A DNA stretch of 64,000 bases from Chromatiaceae bacterium (GTDB taxonomy: Bacteria > Pseudomonadota > Gammaproteobacteria > Chromatiales > Chromatiaceae). The notes beneath the pieces are model-generated. The model did no database searches. It saw only the letters and a program-made list of their open reading frames with translations, and was not told the DNA's origin. Below are positions 8,268 through 15,562 of the stretch, in pieces (the stretch's first letter is position 1; each line of letters starts with the position of its first letter). The position numbers were made by a program, and so were the translations under genes. The stretch spans positions 1,178,001 through 1,242,000 of the forward strand of contig JADKCI010000001.1 of the NCBI GenBank assembly GCA_016714645.1. The letters run 5' to 3'.

Positions 8268-8981
8268 TCAGTGAATGGGTTCCAAGCGAACAAAACCGAA
8301 GCCATAGCCGCGCTGGCGGCCCAGGCCCTGGGTGAGGAGGGTGGTGAACTGGCTTGGAGCCCTGATGGTCAGCGTACCGCTCATCTCCGCGATGGGGAAG
8401 ACCCGCTCCGTCCAGTTCGGACCCTGGCGGCGCACCATGCTGGCGAGGCGGGTGCCGTCGAGACTGATTTGTTGCACCCCGGCCCCGGCCAAGCGCGCGG
8501 TCAGGTAGTCGACATAGACCCGGGCGCGGTCATGCTGTCCTGCCGGGTCCTTGCGAACCGCGTACAGCAGGGCGTCAATTTCCCCTTTGCCGGTCTGGCG
8601 GATGGTGGGGACCAGCCGTATCCGGAAACGCAGGCCTTGTCCCTCGTGGAGCGGGGGCAGGGGAGCCGTCGCTACGACGGCGACGGCTTGCTGGAGGGCG
8701 GGCAGGGCGAAGGCCAGCCGATCCCGCAGGGTATCGGCGTCCTGTAAGCTATAACCGAGAATCGTCGCGGTGCCGTCGCGGACGCCCTGCAGGCGCCAGG
8801 GGCGGACCCATGGGCCGCCAAGGGTCTCGGTAAGAATCGTCTTGAGTAACAGGGATTCATCCCGCTGACCGGCGTGGGTCAGCGAACTCCGGACGGCTGC
8901 CACCGCTTCGGGCACCCTCACGGCAAGCTGCGCCAGCAGCGGGGCAGGACTGGCAGCCGAGAGCTGGGGGGTGCCGTCCAT
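8268..8981 (-). CDS. cas6e: crRNA endoribonuclease Cas6e
   Basis: Processes pre-crRNA at the base of the repeat stem and stays bound to the 3' hairpin; 237 residues. Recognisable are the central RFRIRLVPTIRQTGKG segment and the C-terminal glycine-rich loop GLGRQRGYGFGFVRL, matching Cas6e (G.GRAKAFGCGLL). The TGATG overlap with cas8e-cas11 couples their translation. In most Cas6e proteins an N-terminal Tyr-x-x-His (as in DPYxLHRxL) supplies the catalytic His; the aligned segment here reads RDESLLLKTIL, so Tyr and His appear to be absent. A nearby His (in LTHAGQRDE) or Lys might take over, or the alignment may be off. Its position second in the operon, rather than after cas5, is unusual for type I-E. 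Confidence 0.85.
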   Translation of the reverse strand: MDGTPQLSAASPAPLLAQLAVRVPEAVAAVRSSLTHAGQRDESLLLKTILTETLGGPWVRPWRLQGVRDGTATILGYSLQDADTLRDRLAFALPALQQAVAVVATAPLPPLHEGQGLRFRIRLVPTIRQTGKGEIDALLYAVRKDPAGQHDRARVYVDYLTARLAGAGVQQISLDGTRLASMVRRQGPNWTERVFPIAEMSGTLTIRAPSQFTTLLTQGLGRQRGYGFGFVRLEPIH

Positions 8982-9478
8982 CAGGCGGCCTCCTCACGGG
9001 AGTGCCCGCGCACCCAGCTCATCGCAATCAGTTGCCGGAGTTCGGCCCGAGTCTCTTCCTCGCCGAGTCCGTCCGCGAGGGCCAAGGCACCAAGAGCCGA
9101 GAGGTCCAGGGTGGTCACTTGGTGGGCGACCAGCCAGCGCACCACTTCGGCCACCAGACCCACCAGGGTCTCACCCGTGGCGGTGAGCAATTGCCGCACC
9201 CGCATTTCAGGGTAGTCGCTCTGGGCCAGGGCCTTGCCAATGGGGAGGCCGCCAGCCCGGATAGCGCCTAGGGCGGGGAGGATGGCCCGCCAAACGGCTT
9301 CGGTCGCCGGGGTATCCCTCAGCCTTGGCGGCACCTGCCCGAGGAGTTGCCAGTAGAGCATCGGTGGTTCGGTGGCGATCATGGTGCGCAGTCGCGCCCG
9401 GTCATTGGGCGTGAGGTGCGCGCCGATCTCGTGCAGGATGGCGTGGACCTGCTTGGCGAGGTCCGGCGGCTGAGTCAT
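8981..9478 (-). CDS. cas11: Possible separately translated Cas11 (Cse2) from internal start
   Basis: Inside the cas8e-cas11 gene, exactly at the junction between the two domains, an in-frame ATG (9478) is preceded by GGAG with an 8-base gap, a normal ribosome site and spacing. Translation from here would give a 165-residue protein, the usual size of Cse2, beginning MTQPPDLAKQ. Free Cas11 made from an internal start in the cas8 gene is established for types I-B, I-C and I-D, and type I-E Cascade contains two Cse2 per Cse1. A second, free Cas11 would restore that 1:2 ratio. The sequence supports the signal; that it is used is inference. Confidence 0.5.
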   Translation of the reverse strand: MTQPPDLAKQVHAILHEIGAHLTPNDRARLRTMIATEPPMLYWQLLGQVPPRLRDTPATEAVWRAILPALGAIRAGGLPIGKALAQSDYPEMRVRQLLTATGETLVGLVAEVVRWLVAHQVTTLDLSALGALALADGLGEEETRAELRQLIAMSWVRGHSREEAA

Positions 9479-10858
9479 GGCGGTGGCTCCGGTAAGCTCT
9501 TTGATCTTATGATCCAATCGATTGGCGCTCTTCGCCCGCCGCAGCGGATCGGGGCAGCCGGTGGCAAGCGGTCCCCACACCTCTCGGAGTACGACAACGG
9601 CGGCCGCTAGCAGGGCGGCCTGCTCAGCCGGAGGATCCGGGGGCTCGGCCAGCAGTGTCAGAAGGCATGCGGTCAGAGGTTCGGTGAGGGCGGACGCGAG
9701 TCCCTGTGCCCCCCGCGCCTTGCCCGCCTTGACAGCCGCCGATTTGGCCGAGCCCTCGATCAAGGCCTCGACGGCCCAGCGGAGGGCCTTATCGACCCTC
9801 TCCGCCGCATCCAAGGCCCGTTGGGAGAGATCGGCAGCCCGCTCTGGCTGCATCGCCAACGAAAAGGCGGCCCGCTGGGTCAGGGGATGCAGCGCCTCCC
9901 AGTAACCACGGGTCTTGCCATTATCGACACCCAGCCCACAGACCCGCACCACCCGGTAACCCGATTGCCCCATGGCCGCCGGCCGGAGGATATTGTCGCC
10001 CCCAAACAGCATGGCGTGGCGAGTGCGCATCGACCAGACGCGGCCTCCCCACAGGCGATAGGGTTTACCTTCGGTAATGGGCACATGAGGGTCATCGGCG
10101 TGCCCCTTGCCCGCCAGACGGGCAGGAACCGAGTGCTCGCCGATCCCTCGGTAACGGTCCGGGCCCAGGGGGACGAGGTGGCAGGGGCGCGCCTCTAGGT
10201 AGGGGTAAGGAATCCTATCCACCCCTAGGCTATGGCTACCCACGGGAAGCAACCACAGAAAGTGGTCTCCTGCCTTGCTGGGGGAGGCTTGCGAGCCGAT
10301 GATGGTCGAGGCGCGTGCCTCGTAGGCCGCCATCAGGTGACGCACCTCACCCGCAAGGGTGCCATCTTCGGAAGGGAGGACGACGGAAGGCCCTTGCCGC
10401 GTGCCCCCATTCCACTTGGTCACCGTCAATGCCCAAAGGCCACTCCAGAGGGTAAAGATGGCCTCTTCGGCCGTGCCCTGGAGGAATGGCTTTACGGCGT
10501 GCCCAAGCTTGGTGAAGGTGAAATCCATATCACTCAGGGTCATCTCCGAGCGGTTTTTGCCAGGGTCCAGGGGCGGTTGGAAGAAGGCGACCTCCTCCTC
10601 GGGGGCAATTAACCGCAAGGCGTCATCCCCGACCTGTCGCTGCCATTCCCGTTCCCAGTCCGGTGCGGCCTGTAGAGGGATATTGGCGTAACGGCGCAGT
10701 GCGGCCATCATGATGGCAAGGACTGTGACCGCTGGAGCCCGCTGGTAGGGGTGTAGGCAGGTTAATTCCAGGGATTCGCCATTGTGTATGGCCGCAAAAA
10801 GCTCGAAAAGGCCGAGCTTGGCGGCACCTGTATTGAAGGTGGGATCGGAAACTCGCAT
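8981..10858 (-). CDS. cas8e: Cascade large subunit fused to small subunit, Cas8e-Cas11 (Cse1-Cse2)
   Basis: About 625 residues. The first ~460 look like Cas8e/Cse1, the PAM-sensing large subunit: LGLFELFAAIHNGE near the start, AFFQPPLDPG, then KWNGGTRQGPS, RLWGGRVWSMRTRHAML, and a helical end (YWEALHPLTQRAAFSLA). The last ~165 match Cse2/Cas11: LTPNDRARLRTMI, PPMLYWQLL, AVWRAILPALGAI, LPIGKALAQSDYPEMRVRQLL. These are normally two proteins of ~500 and ~160-180 residues, and here they share one uninterrupted frame. I prefer the ATG at 10858 because GGGAG lies 5 bases before it; the frame extends to an ATG at 10882 without a good ribosome site. An internal ATG at the domain border (9478) also has a ribosome site. 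The gene begins the Cascade genes, after a small wHTH gene. Confidence 0.85.
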   Translation of the reverse strand: MRVSDPTFNTGAAKLGLFELFAAIHNGESLELTCLHPYQRAPAVTVLAIMMAALRRYANIPLQAAPDWEREWQRQVGDDALRLIAPEEEVAFFQPPLDPGKNRSEMTLSDMDFTFTKLGHAVKPFLQGTAEEAIFTLWSGLWALTVTKWNGGTRQGPSVVLPSEDGTLAGEVRHLMAAYEARASTIIGSQASPSKAGDHFLWLLPVGSHSLGVDRIPYPYLEARPCHLVPLGPDRYRGIGEHSVPARLAGKGHADDPHVPITEGKPYRLWGGRVWSMRTRHAMLFGGDNILRPAAMGQSGYRVVRVCGLGVDNGKTRGYWEALHPLTQRAAFSLAMQPERAADLSQRALDAAERVDKALRWAVEALIEGSAKSAAVKAGKARGAQGLASALTEPLTACLLTLLAEPPDPPAEQAALLAAAVVVLREVWGPLATGCPDPLRRAKSANRLDHKIKELTGATAMTQPPDLAKQVHAILHEIGAHLTPNDRARLRTMIATEPPMLYWQLLGQVPPRLRDTPATEAVWRAILPALGAIRAGGLPIGKALAQSDYPEMRVRQLLTATGETLVGLVAEVVRWLVAHQVTTLDLSALGALALADGLGEEETRAELRQLIAMSWVRGHSREEAA

Positions 10859-10929
10859 CATCGCTCCCACTTGAAAAGCCATCCAGGGATCTCGCGGATT
10901 AGAAGGGTCTGGGCGGAGAGGTTAGGTGT

Positions 10930-11286
10930 TCATGCCGCATGGCGCAGTTCGGCATGGATGAGGATTTCATCGTAGGGAGCAGACAGCAAGCCCTGCTCGT
11001 TGCGCTCTAGCAAACCCAGTTCCAGAAGTTTGACCACGTCGGTGTGGACGTTTTTGTAGTCGCGCTGTAGGGATTGAGCGAGTTGTCGGACATTCAGCCC
11101 CTCATGGGTGGCTACATAGCGCAGCAGATCGAGCCGCTTGGCGCTAATGGCGGAAAATAACTCGCTCAGGCTGCCAAAGGCCAGGTGGGGGATGGGCTCC
11201 TTGCCAGCCGAGGCGTCCTGCCAGGTAGCGGCAAAGGTGCTCAAGGCCTCGGACGGATTTAACACACTGATCTCGATAAGGTTCAT
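10930..11286 (-). CDS. Winged-helix DNA-binding protein (HVO_A0114-like) heading the cas operon
   Basis: A 118-residue protein. The C-terminal half is a winged helix: LDLLRYVATHEGLNVRQLA, then LQRDYKNVHTDVVKLLELGL and a short wing, the pattern of the HVO_A0114 putative DNA-binding family (KRLELLR...DVKNVHxDVxxLxxLGLI). I chose the ATG at 11286 because GGAG stands 6 bases before it; upstream codons in the frame lack such a site. It is 71 bases upstream of cas8e in the same direction with no terminator between, so it probably shares the transcript and could control it. Members of this family also occur as partners in toxin-antitoxin pairs, but no toxin gene is adjacent here. Confidence 0.7.
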   Translation of the reverse strand: MNLIEISVLNPSEALSTFAATWQDASAGKEPIPHLAFGSLSELFSAISAKRLDLLRYVATHEGLNVRQLAQSLQRDYKNVHTDVVKLLELGLLERNEQGLLSAPYDEILIHAELRHAA

Positions 11287-11390
11287 GTCCATCTCCAGCC
11301 CGCCAGCCGGGCACAATCCCGTCGAACAGCTTGATACGCGGAAAGCCCGAGGGTGGAACAGTACCTGGTGCGACTCCGGTAGTCTTCCTT

Positions 11391-11930
11391 TCAGAAGATC
11401 ATATCCCAGAATACTACGCCCCCCAGCGCTATCATCATGACGACGGAGGGATAGAAGGTCATGGCAAACCCCAGGGCTCGGGATGCCGCGCCCTCTTCAT
11501 AGCCCAGGAAAAACAGGATGCGCCCGATGGCAAAGGCCATGGCCGCCACCGGCACCACCGACAGCCAGGTTGCTGGCATCGTCAAGGCCCACCCCAGATA
11601 AACCAGCAGGGCGATTACGGACTGCTCCAGGGTGTTCTGCAACAGGGTTTGTAGTAATTGCGCCCGGGGAGTATCCGTGGCGGTGACTCCGCCATCGATA
11701 TCCTCTGGCGAAAAGAAGCGCTGCCGCGCCATGCGCGCGACCGCGATCATCATGAAGAGGCCGGGTACCAGGGCGCATTGGGCCGCGACCGCCAGGCGGT
11801 CAATGAGGGTCATCCCGGCGGGAAAACCCATGGGGTTCCATGTCCCACTGCCGATGACGATGGCCAAGGCTAGCAACAAGCCGACCATCATCCTTTTCAG
11901 AACACCACTTTGTTTGTCGGTCAGGGCCAT
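11391..11930 (-). CDS. MAPEG-like integral membrane protein
   Basis: A 179-residue protein with four predicted membrane segments (about 13-28, 48-65, 105-125, 155-175). The layout and the motifs FPAGMTLIDRLAVAAQ and LLQNTLEQSVIALLVYLGWA resemble the MAPEG family (microsomal glutathione transferase and leukotriene synthase relatives). Bacterial members are mostly uncharacterised. Its start overlaps the GH3 stop by 10 bases, so it is the second gene of that operon. Function cannot be assigned beyond the fold. Confidence 0.65.
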   Translation of the reverse strand: MALTDKQSGVLKRMMVGLLLALAIVIGSGTWNPMGFPAGMTLIDRLAVAAQCALVPGLFMMIAVARMARQRFFSPEDIDGGVTATDTPRAQLLQTLLQNTLEQSVIALLVYLGWALTMPATWLSVVPVAAMAFAIGRILFFLGYEEGAASRALGFAMTFYPSVVMMIALGGVVFWDMIF

Positions 11931-13831
11931 GTGCTGCCGCCAGCTATTGGCTTTGTATAACTCAGTCCGTAACCGAATTCATACAGCAGGCTCGGCGGGC
12001 GCCCCGCTGGGGAGGCGCTGGCTGGTAAGAGACTGTCGGCGTCGCGCGGCCAGCCATAGGGCAAGGTGCCGGTGAAGGGCGCATCGCCGAACAGGGTATC
12101 GGCGACGCCGGCGCCCTCGCTACCCGGTAGCCAGGCGGCGACCAGGGCGTCGCTGGCCTCCAGGGCCTGATCGAGGATGAGCGGCCGTCCCGTGACCAGC
12201 ACCAGGACCAGCTTGCGGGCCAGGGGGCGCATCTTGGCGATCAGGGCCTGATCTTGGGGGGACAGGCGCAGGCCCTGGGCATCGCGATCGCCCAACCACT
12301 CGGCATAGGGCGGCTCGCCGACCAGGACGAGGGCCACGTCGGTCGGGGGACCCTCGAAGTCACCGTTCGCCGCATAGTCGATGCGAGTGGTGGCGCCGCC
12401 GACCTGACGCAGGCCGGCGAGGATGCTGGTCCCCCCGGGCAGGCGGCTGTTGTCGCCCTGAAAGCCACTCCAGGCCAGGGTCCAGCCTCCGCTCTGGAGG
12501 CCCAGGTCATCGGCGTGGGCCCCGGCCACCCGAATGTGCTGGCCGCGCCGCAGCGGCAGGGCTTCCTGGTTCTTGAGCAGGACCTGAGACTTGCGGACCG
12601 CCTCCCGGGCTAGGGCGCGGTGTTGGGGGCCGCCGATCAGCTCGCCCGCGGCGGCCACCGGCCCGGGGTGTTCGAAGAGGCCCATGGCGAATTTCACCCG
12701 CAGGACATGGGCGACGGCCTCATCGATCCGCTGAGCGGAGATCTGGTTGTCGGCGGCCAGGGCGTGGAGCAGGCCGATGACCTCCGCGCTTTTGGCGGGC
12801 TCCATGAGGACATCCACGCCGGCGTTGACGGCCATGGCCACCTGCTGGTCGAAGCCTTGGGCCGGGAGAAGGGCGACGGCCTCCCAGTCGGAGATCACCA
12901 GGCCCCGGAAGCCGAGTTGCTGGCGCAGGAGCCGCTGGAGCAGCTCGGCATGGCCATGCATCAGGGTGCCGTTCCAGCTACTGTAGGAGACCATGATGGC
13001 ACCGACGCCGGCCTCGATCTGAGCCTGGAAAGGCGGCAGGAAACGCGCCAGGAGGGCCGCCTCCTCGCCGCGCGTGTCCCCCCGATCCAGGTGCGACCGG
13101 ACGCCCTTGAGTTCGAAATGGGAACTGCCGTAGGCGACACCGCCGTCACCGAGAAAATGCTTGGCGGTCGGCAGAGGCCGGGGGAGTCCTGGCCCCAGTT
13201 CCGCCAGGCCACCCTGGTAGCCGCTGGTATAGGCCAGGGCCAGACGGGTGACCAGATCGGTATTCTCACCCAGGGATTCGTAGGCGCGTCCCCAGCGGAT
13301 GTCGTCGACCACCGCCACCAGGGGCGCGAAATTCCAATAGAGGCCGACGGCGGCGAGTTCGCGGGCGGTGGCCGCGCCGATGCGGCGCATCAGGTCCTCG
13401 TCCCCCGCCGCGGCCAGGGCCACCTGGTGGGGAAAGACGGTTGCCCCGGGCAGTGCGCCAAAGCCATGAACCGCGTCAATGCCATAGAGGAGGGGGATGC
13501 CGAGGCGGGTGCCCAGGGCCGCCGCCTGGTAGCCCTGGACCAGGGCGGCCCAGCCGTCCGGGGTATTGGGGTCGGGGGGTGGGCTGTCGCCGCCGGACAG
13601 CATCGAACCCAGTTTGAGTTCACCGACCTGGGCCGGGGTCACCCAGTCGCGCCCACCCATGACCATCTGGCCCAGCTTTTCGTCCAGGGTCATGCGCCCG
13701 AGCAGGTCTGCGACCCGTTGCTCGACAGGCAAGCCCGGATTACGGTAGGGGAGGTCCGTGGCTTGGTCAGCCAGGGCCCCGCAACTCATGGCCAGAGCCA
13801 GCCAGGTGGGCAGCTTGTCGATTCGGGTCAT
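11921..13831 (-). CDS. Glycoside hydrolase family 3, beta-glucosidase-like, exported
   Basis: Hydrolyses terminal beta-linked sugars, probably in the periplasm; 636 residues. The start at 13831 is preceded by GGGGGA and followed by a signal-peptide-like stretch (LPTWLALAMSCGALA). The N-terminal barrel carries GIPLLYGIDAVHG, TAKHFLGDGG (the KH pair that binds the glycone) and the catalytic nucleophile Asp in GLVISDWEAV. The second, alpha/beta sandwich domain follows (VLLKNQEALPLR, VLVTGRPL, AWLPGSEGAG). A C-terminal fibronectin-like domain, common in BglX, seems to be missing, and the protein is shorter than BglX (~750). It is co-transcribed with the MAPEG-like gene. Substrate is unknown. Confidence 0.88.
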   Translation of the reverse strand: MTRIDKLPTWLALAMSCGALADQATDLPYRNPGLPVEQRVADLLGRMTLDEKLGQMVMGGRDWVTPAQVGELKLGSMLSGGDSPPPDPNTPDGWAALVQGYQAAALGTRLGIPLLYGIDAVHGFGALPGATVFPHQVALAAAGDEDLMRRIGAATARELAAVGLYWNFAPLVAVVDDIRWGRAYESLGENTDLVTRLALAYTSGYQGGLAELGPGLPRPLPTAKHFLGDGGVAYGSSHFELKGVRSHLDRGDTRGEEAALLARFLPPFQAQIEAGVGAIMVSYSSWNGTLMHGHAELLQRLLRQQLGFRGLVISDWEAVALLPAQGFDQQVAMAVNAGVDVLMEPAKSAEVIGLLHALAADNQISAQRIDEAVAHVLRVKFAMGLFEHPGPVAAAGELIGGPQHRALAREAVRKSQVLLKNQEALPLRRGQHIRVAGAHADDLGLQSGGWTLAWSGFQGDNSRLPGGTSILAGLRQVGGATTRIDYAANGDFEGPPTDVALVLVGEPPYAEWLGDRDAQGLRLSPQDQALIAKMRPLARKLVLVLVTGRPLILDQALEASDALVAAWLPGSEGAGVADTLFGDAPFTGTLPYGWPRDADSLLPASASPAGRPPSLLYEFGYGLSYTKPIAGGSTWP

Positions 13832-14034
13832 GAGGTTTTCCCCCGGGTTAATGGGCATCCAGATCGCACCGAGCGATCACCCAAGGGGGACATTATGCCG
13901 GAGCGGTTTCCCTGATGTTCAAGCTCGTTACCGCCGTGCCCAATGCCCTGTCCGGGGCTGCTGGCCGCATCTGCGCCAGGCGTGGCTTTCGAGGCCTGTT
14001 ATAGTAGCGCCTCCGCGAATCGCACCGGACCACC

Positions 14035-15471
14035 ATGCCCTCCGACCCCCTGTCCCATCTGATCGAGACGCTCGATTTCGCCTGGCGGCGTGAGTCGGCC
14101 TACCCCGCGACCCTGACCAATATCCAGTGGCGCGCGGACGCCTGCGACCCGGGCTCCATCCTCTTCTTCCAGCGCTTCGCGGATGGCAAGAGCGATGGGG
14201 AGATCTATGAGCGCTATTTGGCGGCCAGCCCCTGCGCGGTCCTGGTGACCAACCAGAGGCTCGACTGCTTCGATGCCATGCCGGCCAAGGGGATCTACGT
14301 CACCCGGCCTGGGGACTGGGCCGAAACGGTGCGGCGCTTCTGCGACCTGGTTTACCCGCTGAAGCCGGGCGCCCCCTGCTTCCTGGGCGTCACCGGGACC
14401 AACGGCAAGACCACCACCGTCAAGTATCTGGAGTCCATGCTCGCGGCCCAGGGGCAGCGGGTCCTGACCATCGGCACCCTGGGCGTCTCCCGCAACGGCC
14501 AATCCCTCGCGGAGACCGGCTTTACCTCCCCGCCCCTGATCGAGTTGCGCCGCCTGCTGCACGCCGAACGGGGAGGGTGCGATGTGGTGGCCATGGAGAT
14601 CAGCAGCCATGCCCTGGACCAGGGGCGGGTCCAGGGCATCCCCTTGCGGAACGCCGGCTGGACCAACTTCTCCCAGGACCATCTGGATTATCACCGCGAC
14701 GAGGCGTCCTACTTCGCCGCCAAGGCCCGCATCCTCGACCTGATCCGGGAGGGGGGGCGCCTCTTCTGCTCCAGCCCCGCGGTGGCCGAGCGCCTGCGGG
14801 GGCTGGGGGAGTCGCGGGTCCCGATCGAGGTCCTGGCCCCCGCCGCCCTGGGTCCGGAGGCCATCGCTGCTAAGCCCTTCCTGGCCCTGGAGCACAATCG
14901 GGCCAACTACGCCCTGGCCGTGGCCCTGGCGGAGGGCGTCCTGGGCCCGGGGGAGCGCCCCTACTGGCGGAGCCTGAATCCGGTGCCTGGACGCTTCGAG
15001 TGCCAGGTGATCGGCAACCGGACCCTGGTCATCGACTTTGCCCACACCCCGGACGCCTTGGAGACCATCCTCGCCGCCATCCGCGCCGCCTTTCCCGGGG
15101 CCAGGGTCGCGACCCTGTTCGGTTGCGGCGGGGATCGCGATCACGGCAAGCGCCCCCTCATGGGTGCCGCGGTGGCGCGCCACTCCGATCACATCATCGT
15201 GACCTCGGACAACCCCCGCACCGAGGACCCCGAGCGGATCATCGCGGACATCCTGACCGGCATAGCGGGCCCGGCCCCGGAGGTGGTGGTGGAGCGCCCG
15301 CAAGCCATCGCCCGCCTTTTTGACCTGCTGGCCAGCCGCCCGGCGGCCGAGCTCTGGGTGGCCCTGATCGCCGGCAAGGGCCACGAGCGCTATATCGATC
15401 GCGGTGGCCACAAGACCTATTACAGCGACCAGGACGAGGTGGACCGCAACCGGGAGCGCCTCGGCGGATAG
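14035..15471 (+). CDS. MurE-like Mur ligase outside a cell-wall gene cluster
   Basis: ATP-dependent amino-acid ligase of the MurE type, 478 residues. The central domain has the P-loop GVTGTNGKTTTVKYLES, then EISSHALDQGRV and FSQDHLDYHRDEASY. The C-terminal domain has GCGGDRDHGKRP and TSDNPRTEDPERII, the DNPR motif used to recognise meso-diaminopimelate, and ends with AGKGHERYI. The N-terminal domain is unusual: the DSRxVxPG motif that binds the UDP-MurNAc part reads WRADACDPGSILFF, and the domain is short. The gene stands alone, with no ftsI, murF or mraY nearby. It could be a second MurE with altered nucleotide-sugar recognition, or a ligase acting on a different acceptor. Confidence 0.75.
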   Translation: MPSDPLSHLIETLDFAWRRESAYPATLTNIQWRADACDPGSILFFQRFADGKSDGEIYERYLAASPCAVLVTNQRLDCFDAMPAKGIYVTRPGDWAETVRRFCDLVYPLKPGAPCFLGVTGTNGKTTTVKYLESMLAAQGQRVLTIGTLGVSRNGQSLAETGFTSPPLIELRRLLHAERGGCDVVAMEISSHALDQGRVQGIPLRNAGWTNFSQDHLDYHRDEASYFAAKARILDLIREGGRLFCSSPAVAERLRGLGESRVPIEVLAPAALGPEAIAAKPFLALEHNRANYALAVALAEGVLGPGERPYWRSLNPVPGRFECQVIGNRTLVIDFAHTPDALETILAAIRAAFPGARVATLFGCGGDRDHGKRPLMGAAVARHSDHIIVTSDNPRTEDPERIIADILTGIAGPAPEVVVERPQAIARLFDLLASRPAAELWVALIAGKGHERYIDRGGHKTYYSDQDEVDRNRERLGG

Positions 15472-15562
15472 GCGGGGCTTCTGCCTCACCTCGGCCTCGC
15501 CACCAGGAGCCCCTACCGCCCCGGTCGCTTGGCGGCCCTACCAAAACATCTCAGGACCCGCC

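Noticed and set aside
12620..13915. 431-codon plus-strand open frame opposite the GH3 gene
   Set aside because: Shadow frame in GC-rich DNA; low-complexity product, no ribosome site, and the opposite strand encodes a conserved enzyme.
13999..15489. 496-codon minus-strand open frame opposite the MurE-like gene
   Set aside because: Antisense shadow with no recognisable domain; the plus strand has clear Mur ligase motifs.
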